Assembly: GCA_020882975.1 (NCBI GenBank)
Contig: JAHRFD010000012.1
Location: 62,001 to 126,000 of the forward strand
Reading direction: 5' to 3'
Length of the DNA stretch: 64,000 bases
From: Microcoleus sp. EPA2
GTDB taxonomy: Bacteria; Cyanobacteriota; Cyanobacteriia; Cyanobacteriales; Microcoleaceae
The notes below the pieces were generated by a model. The model saw only the letters and a program-made list of their open reading frames with translations. It ran no database searches and was not told where the DNA came from. Position 1 is the stretch's first letter, and each line of letters begins with the position of its first letter. The position numbers were made by a program, and so were the translations under genes. Shown here piece after piece: positions 9,686 to 17,630 of this stretch.

Positions 9686-10042
9686 ATGAAAATACAATCT
9701 TCCGTCTTAGTCCACCTAGGATTTGGCAAATATGTGCGATCGGACCGAGTAACAGCAGTCATCCCAATCGAAGAAGAACGGGGCCCCGGACGACGGACTT
9801 TCGTGCATATAGACGGCGAACCAGACCCCATCGTTGCTTCCCGCGCCGAAGACACAATTGTCCGCGATTTAGTGCAGGAACCCCGCGAAATTACTCAAGC
9901 CCGTCAACAACAGGAAATCCTCCAAGATTTGCTGGCTGATTTGAGCAATGTCAACGTCACCGTGCGTCGCATTAGTCGCGATGAAGGTGGACTAGACCTC
10001 GAACGTTTAGAACGTCGGATTCGCCAAATCTTAGAAGCTTAA
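9686..10042 (+). CDS. RemA-like (DUF370) protein, 118 aa
   Basis: The N-terminal 65 residues carry the DUF370 pattern: VHLGFGKYVRSDRVTAVIPI, a basic GRRTFVHIDG stretch and ASRAEDTIVRDLV. In Bacillus, RemA is a small DNA-binding activator of biofilm-matrix genes that forms ring or arc multimers. The cyanobacterial members are uncharacterised, so a regulatory role is inference. Residues 70-118 form a charged helical extension (ITQARQQQEILQDLLAD) not present in the 80-90-residue Bacillus protein. The ATG at 9686 gives the conserved MKIQSS start; a TTG three codons upstream is also open but less likely. A hairpin terminator follows. Confidence 0.75.
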   Translation: MKIQSSVLVHLGFGKYVRSDRVTAVIPIEEERGPGRRTFVHIDGEPDPIVASRAEDTIVRDLVQEPREITQARQQQEILQDLLADLSNVNVTVRRISRDEGGLDLERLERRIRQILEA

Positions 10043-10106
10043 AAACAAAAGACCGCCCCTGCGGTATTCCTCCCAAAGCCACCTAATTTATCTTTTCTCC
10101 TCACTT

Positions 10107-10132
10107 AGTCCGCCCAGGCGGACTTTGTTTTT
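10107..10132 (+). terminator. Terminator after the RemA-like gene
   Basis: An 8-bp perfect stem AGTCCGCC/GGCGGACT with a 2-nt CA loop is followed by TTGTTTTT. The surrounding sequence matches a module seen again near 44.43 kb (CCGCGTAGGCGGACATTG), so a dispersed repeat probably serves as terminator here. Confidence 0.75.
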
Positions 10133-10171
10133 ATAGGCGCGAATTATCTTCAACGGACTGGATTTGTGTAG

Positions 10172-11140
10172 TTACAAAGTCTCCTTCAAAACAACTTTGA
10201 TATCCGACAAACCCGTAAGTTTTTCCGTCACTGGTTCCTCTTCAATGCGGGGTACAAACACAGTTAACCCCCCCGGTACACACTCAATCGACAGCGGTGT
10301 CATGCCGATAATTTCCCCATCTAAAACAACTTTTTGAGGTGGATCGGTAGTAATTTTGATTTTTTTGGCTCGCATATAACCGATGTCATCCCGATCGCTC
10401 GCATTCCCAGTCAAAGCAGTTTGCAATAGGTGATAAGAAGCTGCGATCGCCCCAGCTTTATTCACAGGTGCCACCAGAGTCACATCCAGCAAACCATCAT
10501 CAAAAATAATCCCCGCGGGCCCTTGAGCTAAAATAGAAGTAGGCGGCGCGGCATTCGCCACCGTAACAGCCACAGCAGTAACACTAACGATCTTATCTTC
10601 AGTTTCGATTTCCGCTTCAAACCTTTCTAAGTTATTTAACTGTTTAATCCCCGACAAAACATAAGCCAACATTCCCCAGCGATTTTTCATTTCGCGATCG
10701 GCTAATTCCACAGTTTCCGCCTCAAAACCAACTCCCGCCAACAAAACCATCGGCAGTTCACCGTTACAAATACCCGCATCCACCACCCGCGTTAAGCCTC
10801 CCAAAATCGTTTCGCAGGCCGTTTGAATTGTATTCGGCAGATCTAAAGCATTTGCAAAAGCATTCGCAGTCCCCCGCGAAATAATGCCCAAAGGAATATT
10901 TGTGCCAACAATCGCACCGGCAACCGCCGACAAAGTACCATCACCACCGGAAGCAATAATGGACTCAACGCCTCTAGAAACCGCTTCTAGGGCAATTTCG
11001 GCCGCATCTAATTCAGGTGTGGTCAGCCGAATATCCAAGTCGATCTCAGATTCCAAAAGTTGCTGAATTAAAGCTAAATCTTGGTCGGGATCGCTTTGAC
11101 CGGCCGCGGGATTAAAAATTAGGCAAGCAGAACGTTTCAT
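10172..11140 (-). CDS. YegS/BmrU-family lipid kinase (diacylglycerol-kinase catalytic domain)
   Basis: The 322-residue protein phosphorylates a lipid such as diacylglycerol or a related membrane lipid; the substrate cannot be read from sequence. NPAAGQSDPDQDL (10-22) and the nucleotide-binding IIASGGDGTLSAVAGAIV segment (about 60-78) define the catalytic domain, followed by PLGIISRGTANAFA. The C-terminal half carries the DGLLDVTLV and VVLDGE strands typical of the YegS fold. There is no signal peptide or membrane segment, consistent with a cytoplasmic, membrane-associated enzyme. The ATG follows AGGA at a suitable distance. It is convergent with the RemA-like gene, and a repeat-rich spacer lies upstream. 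Confidence 0.88.
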   Translation of the reverse strand: MKRSACLIFNPAAGQSDPDQDLALIQQLLESEIDLDIRLTTPELDAAEIALEAVSRGVESIIASGGDGTLSAVAGAIVGTNIPLGIISRGTANAFANALDLPNTIQTACETILGGLTRVVDAGICNGELPMVLLAGVGFEAETVELADREMKNRWGMLAYVLSGIKQLNNLERFEAEIETEDKIVSVTAVAVTVANAAPPTSILAQGPAGIIFDDGLLDVTLVAPVNKAGAIAASYHLLQTALTGNASDRDDIGYMRAKKIKITTDPPQKVVLDGEIIGMTPLSIECVPGGLTVFVPRIEEEPVTEKLTGLSDIKVVLKETL

Positions 11141-11800
11141 AAATAATTCCTAACAGGTAAGTAGAAGGAAGAAGTCACCCCCCAGCCCTGGGCTGTTGCA
11201 TTCTCCGAAAAATAGGGATGAGGTAGGGGTAGTGCCCCAGGGCTGTTTCATTCTCACCAAAAAAAGGGTTTTGTAGGGGTAGCGCCAAGAGTGCCTACCC
11301 AGGGCGGTTTCATTCTCCAAAAAACGAGGGCTTTGTAGGGGTAGTGGATGGTGCGTGCCCATTGGTGTCAACTTAAGCTCAAATCCAGTCAGAGATTGCT
11401 GTTTGACTATTAAATCCAGAGCCCCCCTAGCCCCCCGATCGAAGGGGGGAACAAGATTCCGATCAAAGTCCCCCTTCGATCGGGGGATGCGAGGGGGATC
11501 TAGACTTGGCGTAAAAGCGAGAGATACCAAAGCTTTCAGGCTTAAGTTGACACTAATGGTGCGTGCCTACCCCCTCCACCGACCATTTTCCGTCATTTCA
11601 GAGATTGGGGCAACCACGGGGGGATTGCCCCTACAAGAGAATGAAACAGCCCTGGGGCACGGCCCCTACAGAGAATGAAACCGCCCTGCCCCAGCCCCCC
11701 CCCAAGGGGGGAAATTCAGGAAGTAAAGAGGAAGGAAGAAGCAAGAAGTCACCCCACTGTGCCTACTCCCCTGAAGCAGCAGCTATTTCTCAAATTTTAA
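11141..11800. repeat. Repeat-rich intergenic block
   Basis: The 660 bp between the lipid kinase and the DUF3891 gene are almost wholly repeats. Several degenerate copies of a unit ending in 'ggctgtttcattctc' plus 'taggggtag' lie on each side of a MITE-like element (11361-11558). A 'ccccccaaggggggaaattcagg' type tail sits near 11700. Open frames crossing this block encode only repeat peptides, and no gene is supported. Confidence 0.75.
11361..11558 (+). mobile_element. MITE family 1, copy A, with target-site duplication
   Basis: This 198-bp non-coding element has inverted ends: ATTGGTGTCAACTTAAGC on the left and a right end that reads ATTAGTGTCAACTTAAGCC on the opposite strand. It is flanked by GTGCGTGCCC (11351-11360) and GTGCGTGCCT (11559-11568), a 9-of-10 direct repeat. 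The interior has a G/C-rich palindrome around a GATCGAAGGGGGG motif. Copies B (17.1 kb, one end only) and C (61.8 kb, inverted) share the ends. It lacks a transposase, so it is non-autonomous. Confidence 0.85.
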
Positions 11801-12529
11801 CTAAGACTTGACAAAAGTCCACTCCAACACTTTTTTGGGGGCTTTATGCAAGGCTTCTTTAATTTCCTCGTTGCTGTCAAACTTGGCTTGATTCAAATAG
11901 GATGCTTCCACATTCACAGTAAACTTTTCTTCGGCAAAGGGCCAAGGAGTTACTGTCAGCAGTTCGTTGCTATGTTGCACAATGTCATAGCGTTTGCCGT
12001 CAGGACCGACGCTAATTTCTAAAGCTCGTTCTCCCGCGGGTAACTCCCGGCAGCACAAAATTAAAGATAGCCGATCGCACCACTGGAAAAAAGCATAAGC
12101 AGACTCAGCATCCTCTTTCCTAATCTTCAACTCCTTGCGCCATTTTTGTTGATTTTCCAGTTGTTCATCCAAGAAGTCATCAAGTTCCTTCAACTCTCCC
12201 CGCTTTCCTTCAATCAGATAGCTCATGTGCATAGAAATCAGCATGGCTACCCACCTACCACGATATAGCGCATTCTGCGTCATGGCTTTGAGTTTCGGCA
12301 CACAAATTTCGGTTTGTAGCGTAAAATCCAAGGGCGCGCCCGCCTCAGTTAGGATGTTTTCTTCCCACTCTTTTTCTAAATCATCGTGATGGGAAATAGC
12401 TGCTATGGTTTCGTACAAGCGAAGGGGAGACTCAGAGCGCTTCCACTGTCCGCCAAGTTGCGCAGCCAGCAAAGCATGGGCGCGGTGATAAATAATTTCC
12501 CAACCAGTGGCGGTTAAGTTAGCAATCAT
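11801..12529 (-). CDS. DUF3891 family protein
   Basis: The product is 242 residues from the ATG at 12529, where MIANLTATGWEIIYHRAHAL matches the usual N-terminus of this family. An open frame extends 48 codons further upstream, but that part is encoded by a dispersed repeat ([14 protein letters not shown]) and is rejected. Conserved stretches include HALLAAQLG, ISHHDDLEKEW, RGRWVAMLISMHMSYL and FFQWCDRLSLILC. Two of these carry His/Asp residues reminiscent of HD-type metal sites, though DUF3891 has no established activity. The protein is soluble. It shares its strand with the neighbouring lipid kinase and phosphoesterase, but repeat-rich spacers argue against one operon. Confidence 0.85.
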   Translation of the reverse strand: MIANLTATGWEIIYHRAHALLAAQLGGQWKRSESPLRLYETIAAISHHDDLEKEWEENILTEAGAPLDFTLQTEICVPKLKAMTQNALYRGRWVAMLISMHMSYLIEGKRGELKELDDFLDEQLENQQKWRKELKIRKEDAESAYAFFQWCDRLSLILCCRELPAGERALEISVGPDGKRYDIVQHSNELLTVTPWPFAEEKFTVNVEASYLNQAKFDSNEEIKEALHKAPKKVLEWTFVKS

Positions 12530-12559
12530 GACAATTTTCTCGTTGGTAAGGTTGATTTT

Positions 12560-12697
12560 TTGTTGAAGTAAGTAGAAGGAAGAAGTCACCCCCCCCAAGG
12601 GGGGAAATTCAGGAAGAAGATCGATGTGAAGAATAGCAAGCCAGTAAGCTTTTGAGCGATTTGGATCTTGCATTTAATTAGGTGGACTTACTTAATC
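12560..12697 (-). repeat. Dispersed repeat (family with AAGTAAGTCCACCTAATTAA)
   Basis: On the minus strand this starts AAGTAAGTCCACCTAATTAA and contains AAAGCTTACTGG, ATTCTTCACATCGATCTTC and a TTCTACTTACTT end. A close relative lies on the plus strand at about 22240-22340, just upstream of secF. The element supplies the spurious upstream extension of the DUF3891 reading frame. Confidence 0.75.
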
Positions 12698-12854
12698 GAT
12701 CGCACTTCGATGAGACATCTGGCACAATTCTGATGGGGTAGGCATCAGCCTCCCCTAGACAGCCTATTTACCAGAGTCAGCTTGATTGTTGAGCACCAAC
12801 TGTGTTAGCGATGCCCAAGGCCCAGATGAAAAAGCACCCAGAGATGGATGGATG

Positions 12855-14456
12855 CTAAATCACAAAAGGTTCGATCGCACTATCCTGCCACTTCCCGCTA
12901 AATCGTTCCGCCACCAAAGGTCGGACTCGGAACTTGGGGGGGCACCCATCCAAAACATCAATCCGCAAACACGAATAAGGACGGCGTTTCTGGGAACCTT
13001 GACCGCTGCGGCCGACATATAGCAAAGATTCCGCTACCGGGCGGCCGACTTTTTTTCCCTCCGCCGATCGCGCCAACTGATACACTGGATAACCGGAAGT
13101 TTCCTCCAACACTGGCCCTTCCACACGCTGACGACGCAGACTGTGCCCGCTTCCCCCACAGATAATCCAATTAATATGAGAATCAGCGTGGCCTGTATCC
13201 CCAGTCCGCAGGTATTCCAGACAATGAGCGTGGCCAGTCAGCACTAAATCTACTAACGGACGCCCCCGCAACCCCTCCCCAACTTCCCGCGCCACCGCAT
13301 CGAATACCTCCCGTAAATGCCACCGAACAGCCAAAGTTTGAGCTTGATTCCACTTGGTCGCCTCAGTCACGTAGGGGGGATGGTGCAGGTAAATTACCCG
13401 CCCCCGCACCTGGGAATCAGCCCAAGATGCAATCAAACCCAGTTTCAGCCATTCGAGTTGTTCAAAGTCAGTAGCCGCGGTTTGGTCCGGGGAGAGTTGT
13501 TTGTCAATATCCATCAGCATTTCGTCAACTTGCGCTAATTTGGCACGCAAGTCGTCTAGCTGTTCGGCTTCCGACGGAATTTCCGGCTTCAGACGAGCGG
13601 AGGTTTCCAGCATTTCGGTTTTTTCTTGCTCCAATTTCTCCCTTTCTTGTGCCAAATTCTGGCGGCGAAGGTCGCCCTCTTTGGTTTTTGGGAGTGGCAA
13701 AGGTTCGTTAAAGGTGTTGGAATCGAGAGCAAAGAAGTCAATGCCGCCACTGCGGAAACTGTAGTAACGGTTGGGTAAGCGGGTAAAGCGTCCGGGTTGG
13801 TAGCGCAAGCAGCGGCCGGTGTTGGTTTGAGCCGTGTAGTGGGTGTCTAGGTGGCGATCGAGTTCTCCCGGCAGTTTGTGAGCTTGCAGGTAGTCGAGAA
13901 AGGCTTTAGCATAGGCATTGCCGCGATCGGAACCGTGCCAGCCTACATCCAGATCTAACTTTGAGCCTAACAGGTGGCGCAGTGGCTGTGCCGTAGCTGA
14001 GAGAATGCCGTAGAACAGCGGTAAGTCGTAATAGTCGTGATTTCCCGGTACTGGTAGGAACGGAAAATTGAATATCATGCGATCGTAGGCAATCCGAGAT
14101 GGCGCATCGCCACCCACTAGAAACTCGCGGTAAGGGCGAATGAAGTTTTGCAAATAGTATTCGCTGGAACCGACTAGATAAACGACATCGCCTGTATGCA
14201 GCAGGAAACGGCAATTTTGGCGCTCCTGCACCATCAGTTCCGCAACTTGGCGCTGGGGGTTGTGACCCCGGTGGTTGCCGGTGCCGCTGTCCCCTACGAC
14301 TAAAAACGAAAACTCTGGATCGTCTGGAACTCGATCGTCCAAAATTATCTTAGTTTGGTCGATCGCCCGATCGGCGATCGATTTATCTTGCCACCGTACC
14401 CGCTCTTTCATCTTGCGGACTTTTACCGAAATTGGCGGGTCGGACACGAATTTCAC
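12855..14456 (-). CDS. Calcineurin-like metallophosphoesterase with a coiled-coil insert
   Basis: The 533-residue protein carries the metal-binding blocks of the calcineurin-like phosphoesterase fold in order: VVGDSGTG (about 53-60), LLHTGDVVYL (about 85-94), VPGNHDYYD (about 136-144), and late histidines in IYLHHPPYV and VLTGHAHCLEY. These ligate two metal ions that hydrolyse phosphoesters. Between blocks III and IV is a strongly helical, charged insert (AQEREKLEQEKTEMLETSAR, continuing to the KLAQVDEMLMDIDKQL stretch) predicted as coiled coil and unusual for the family. No signal peptide is seen, so it is probably cytoplasmic. The substrate is unknown. An internal ATG at codon 16 (MKERVRWQ) is an alternative start. 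Confidence 0.85.
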   Translation of the reverse strand: MKFVSDPPISVKVRKMKERVRWQDKSIADRAIDQTKIILDDRVPDDPEFSFLVVGDSGTGNHRGHNPQRQVAELMVQERQNCRFLLHTGDVVYLVGSSEYYLQNFIRPYREFLVGGDAPSRIAYDRMIFNFPFLPVPGNHDYYDLPLFYGILSATAQPLRHLLGSKLDLDVGWHGSDRGNAYAKAFLDYLQAHKLPGELDRHLDTHYTAQTNTGRCLRYQPGRFTRLPNRYYSFRSGGIDFFALDSNTFNEPLPLPKTKEGDLRRQNLAQEREKLEQEKTEMLETSARLKPEIPSEAEQLDDLRAKLAQVDEMLMDIDKQLSPDQTAATDFEQLEWLKLGLIASWADSQVRGRVIYLHHPPYVTEATKWNQAQTLAVRWHLREVFDAVAREVGEGLRGRPLVDLVLTGHAHCLEYLRTGDTGHADSHINWIICGGSGHSLRRQRVEGPVLEETSGYPVYQLARSAEGKKVGRPVAESLLYVGRSGQGSQKRRPYSCLRIDVLDGCPPKFRVRPLVAERFSGKWQDSAIEPFVI

Positions 14457-14909
14457 GCCACTTCATCTCCCAAATAGTTGAGTTCCTAGTTAATATTGCG
14501 ACGAGCGATCGAGTTTTTGCATCTCTCTAAAAGCAGAAAATTGACTTTAGACCGGGTTTTAAACCCTGTTTTTTGAGAAAGTAGCCCAGCAACTTTTGTC
14601 AACCCTCAACCCAGAAAAAATACTGTGAGATTAGCACCGCGGGAAGCTGAATTTCCACCATCCCAAAGCTTTTGTCGGCTTTAGTGTAATTCAAGATACC
14701 GATCGCCTCTGTGCCGACCCGTGGCCACAAATCTCCCAGTTTTAATGTTTTAAATTTCCTCTCTCCCCCTGTCTCCCCCCCTATCGCTCTCTGCCTCTGT
14801 CTCCCTGAAATCCCAGCAGTTTTGATTGATTAATCATGGCACGATCGCAGCGCATTTTGATACCATTCAATCAAACGGAGGAATCAGGGAATGCACGGGA
14901 GGTGCGTAA
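14457..14909. other. Divergent intergenic region
   Basis: This 450-bp spacer lies between the phosphoesterase and HD-protein start codons and should hold both promoters. A short GGGTTT-T-AAACCC hairpin followed by TGTTTTTT lies at 14554-14574, but no plus-strand gene precedes it. An ATG at 14891 with its own GGAGGA overlaps the HD-protein start in another frame; it is probably not used. Nothing else was recognised. Confidence 0.5.
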
Positions 14910-16295
14910 ATGGAACTCTTTGGAGAACAAAAACGGTGCTTGGATTGCTTAGTCACGTCGATCGAACAATTAGGAGGTCGAGTAGACGTTCCCAAGCTAG
15001 AGCAGATAGCCGAGCTCATCATTCAAACGATGAGGGGGCCTTGGCGCTATTTTCACACGTCGGAACATATTTTTGAGGTCGGGGGGTCCGTCGATCCGAT
15101 CGAAGTGTTGGCGGCGCTATTTCACGACCTGGTATACGTGCAAGTCGATCAGGGAGTAAATTTTAATATCAGTAGCGCCCTTTGTCCTTTTGTCAAGGAG
15201 GTGCGATCGCAGTTAGTGATTAGGGATGAAACCGAACTCCCCAAGGATGCTATGTATGAGCTCGTGGCAGCCGTATTTGGGTTTGTCCCAGGTCAAACTC
15301 TGTCTCCCTTTGCCGGTCAAAATGAATTCTTAAGTGCGGTGATTGCAGGGAAATGTTTAGAAGCTTTTTTGCCTCCTAGGACGATCGTTCAGATCTCCGC
15401 CTGCATTGAAGCTACTATTCCTTTTCGTGGAGTTTCGCCCAACGGCTTAAGTGCGATCGAACTTTTGCACCAGCGTTTGGTCAATGTAAATCGTGATTTT
15501 AATTTAGGATTAACAGATTCAGAACTATGCCAAATTGTCAAGCGATCGGTTAGATTAGCAAATCGCGATGTCGAGAATTTTGCCTCTCCCAATTCCTCTA
15601 ACTTCTTAGACAATACTTGGAATTTGATGCCCGAAACCAACCACGAATTGAGCAACGTCAATTCCTATACTGTGGGTGGATACCGCCGCTCTTTACAAAA
15701 AATGGAAGGATTTTTGAACTTCCTCAAACCCGAACTGGTTTTTCAGCAGTTCATGGAAGAACCGGACGATGAAACCTACACTAACATGATTGCCCGCACC
15801 AGAAAGAATATTGCAGTTGCCAAACTGTATTTGGGTATCAAGCTGATTACGATCGCTATTTTAGAAGCCCTTTCCTACCGTTTGGGACGCGACATTCCCC
15901 TTTCTACTATGATGGGAGAATTACGCGCACCTGGCTTTACAACCTCTGCCTTAGAGGATTACTTACCAGAGCGGAATATCGCCTATCCTCTCGAAAATCA
16001 GTTACAAAAACAAGTCTTAGATTTGTTAGAGATAGGACGCAATCAAGAATCTCCCTATGATATTAAAAACTCCCCTGTTTCTACGTTTATTATCAAATCT
16101 ATTGGCTTTGCAGAAACTGACAGCTTTTTGAAAAAAGCTCACGATTTTTTCGCAGGTCATCTTTCTTCAGAAGAACTTCTATCCTACTGCGATGCCGAGG
16201 TTATTGACACCATAGCATCAGGAGTTATGAAACTTTTTGATAGTAGAAAGATAGCTTTAGGGAAAGTTCAACTAGCACATAAGGTGATTTCTTAG
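14910..16295 (+). CDS. HD-motif protein with unrecognised C-terminal half
   Basis: The N-terminal 130 residues resemble the predicted metal-dependent HD phosphohydrolases (COG4339-like): WRYFHTSEHIFEV gives His49 and His53, and LAALFHDLVYV gives the His72-Asp73 pair, an arrangement that normally binds metal and cleaves phosphate bonds. The remaining 330 residues are mostly helical; I recognise no domain in them, although GGYRRSLQKMEGFLNFL and RKNIAVAKLYLGIKLITIAI are notable. There is no signal peptide. The start is supported by GGGAGGT seven bases before the ATG. It is a single gene, convergent with DUF4342. It may hydrolyse a nucleotide or a signalling phosphate, but that is inference. Confidence 0.75.
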   Translation: MELFGEQKRCLDCLVTSIEQLGGRVDVPKLEQIAELIIQTMRGPWRYFHTSEHIFEVGGSVDPIEVLAALFHDLVYVQVDQGVNFNISSALCPFVKEVRSQLVIRDETELPKDAMYELVAAVFGFVPGQTLSPFAGQNEFLSAVIAGKCLEAFLPPRTIVQISACIEATIPFRGVSPNGLSAIELLHQRLVNVNRDFNLGLTDSELCQIVKRSVRLANRDVENFASPNSSNFLDNTWNLMPETNHELSNVNSYTVGGYRRSLQKMEGFLNFLKPELVFQQFMEEPDDETYTNMIARTRKNIAVAKLYLGIKLITIAILEALSYRLGRDIPLSTMMGELRAPGFTTSALEDYLPERNIAYPLENQLQKQVLDLLEIGRNQESPYDIKNSPVSTFIIKSIGFAETDSFLKKAHDFFAGHLSSEELLSYCDAEVIDTIASGVMKLFDSRKIALGKVQLAHKVIS

Positions 16296-16358
16296 AATAT
16301 CATTCATTAGACGAGCAAATTTGATATCTTCTAATCCCCCTTTTTTTAAAATTTTTGA

Positions 16359-16390
16359 CCCTCTTCCCCCTAAAAAAAGGGGGAAGAGGG
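16359..16390. terminator. Hairpin between convergent genes
   Basis: A perfect 13-bp stem, CCCTCTTCCCCCT/AGGGGGAAGAGGG, with a loop of six A, lies midway between two gene ends. It may act as a bidirectional terminator, although neither strand has a clean T-run. It also resembles the dispersed CCCCCTT/AAGGGGG repeats, which lowers confidence in a specific role. Confidence 0.5.
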
Positions 16391-16428
16391 GGGATAGAAG
16401 CAATGATTATTATCCAAAGCCCTAGAGG

Positions 16429-16827
16429 TTAAGTAATTTCACTCTTTTCGATAATGATAGTCATGTGAGCTACTAAAGCACCGATCGCCCCTACTGCTGC
16501 AATCACTGGAAACAACGCCGCACCGATCACTCCACCGACTACTCCCACCGTCAGAGGCACTTCAATCAAGATCCGCCCCTCTTCATTTTTGATAATTATC
16601 CGGCGGATATTCCCTTCGTGAATCAGTTCTTTAACTTTAGCAACCAAATCATCACCATTAATCTTTAACTCCTCAACGCTCACTTTTTGCTGAGTATATA
16701 CAGGAGTTTCTAGAGGTGGTACTTCCACCCCACTAACTTTTTGGGGCGAAACTTTAGTACCTACAGGTATCGAGTCAATTTCTCTTTCCCCAACTGGTTC
16801 TTGTTCGCGGTCTGTGTATGTGTCCAT
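16429..16827 (-). CDS. DUF4342 family protein with hydrophobic C-terminus
   Basis: The 132-residue protein has a low-complexity polar N-terminus (1-48), then the DUF4342 signature: VSVEELKINGDDLVAKVKEL, IRRIIIKNEEGRILIEVPLT, and a hydrophobic stretch VGVVGGVIGAALFPVIAAVG (about 93-120) that could span or associate with a membrane. The N-terminal half of the conserved part resembles the helix-turn and beta hairpin of a UBA-like segment seen in this family. No function is established. The ATG is preceded by a purine-rich GGAAGGGAG. It lies alone, convergent with the HD-motif gene. Confidence 0.8.
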   Translation of the reverse strand: MDTYTDREQEPVGEREIDSIPVGTKVSPQKVSGVEVPPLETPVYTQQKVSVEELKINGDDLVAKVKELIHEGNIRRIIIKNEEGRILIEVPLTVGVVGGVIGAALFPVIAAVGAIGALVAHMTIIIEKSEIT

Positions 16828-17630
16828 TCTTTCTTCTCCCTTCCTTTAGGTATTTTTTTTATATAATTATTCTAATTAACACCGAAATTATTGTTAAGTC
16901 ATCTTTCTTTTGGCTGATATTAACCAGAGCAAAAGTTATTCAGAGAATCATTCCCTCAGTAGCAATTAAGATTCGTCTCCACTCCTGTGTCTAGCCCTAT
17001 CGCCCTCTCACCCTCTCTCCGCCCAGGGCAGGGCTATTTCACTCTTGGTAGGGGCCGTGCCCCCGTGCCGGCCCTCATTGGCCGCCGATGCGAATAAAAT
17101 CGTCTGTGATGGGGGGTAGTCTAGGAATGGGCGGGCATCATAGGTGTCAATTTAACTTCTAACCCAGTCAGAGACTGCTGTTTAACTATTAAATCTAGAT
17201 CCCCCCTAGCCCCCCTTAAGAAGGGGGGAACAAGAACTTGCTCAAAGTCTCCCTGCCCCCTGTTCCTTGTGCCAATAGGCTAACTGTCTATCCATCGCCC
17301 CGGCATCGCCACAGCTCGAAAAAGCCTCTAATCTAGATAGAAAAAGGATTAGAGCTAGATTTTTAATGTTGAGTTATTCCGACTCAGCGACTGTGCAACT
17401 TCAAAAAGTGACATTGTACTGAAATGGCGATCGACCCATAGTTAATACACTTAGCACATCTAGTTCGGCAAATCGCCCATGGAAATCCTCACTTCCTGCC
17501 CTCAAATTAGGCTCACATCAAACTCTGTGAAATTCCCCGCAAAAGTCGCGCCCCCGGAAGTTCCTACCGTTAACATCCTAGAGTTTTTAATGAGAATTGC
17601 CTAAACAAAAAACAGGAAGAAAAATAAATT
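16828..17630. other. Long intergenic region with decayed mobile element
   Basis: These 800 bp contain a copy of the G/C-rich unit (17025-17085) and one end of MITE family 1 (copy B, next entry). At about 17327-17375 a CTCTAATC/GATTAGAG stem followed by AGATTTTT resembles an intrinsic terminator but has no gene in front of it. The final 200 bp precede the AAA-WD40 start and presumably contain its promoter. No gene is supported. Confidence 0.55.
17139..17260 (+). mobile_element. MITE family 1, copy B, right end missing
   Basis: The left end AGGTGTCAATTTAACTTCTA and the following CAGTCAGAGACTGCTGTTTA match copy A closely, then a CCCCCCTTAAGAAGGGGGGAA palindrome follows. No right terminus or target duplication was found, so this copy is truncated or decayed. 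Confidence 0.7.

Noticed and set aside
14891-15076. Leader frame of 61 codons overlapping the HD-protein start
   Set aside because: It overlaps the strongly supported HD-protein frame and has no recognisable product; its GGAGGA is probably incidental.
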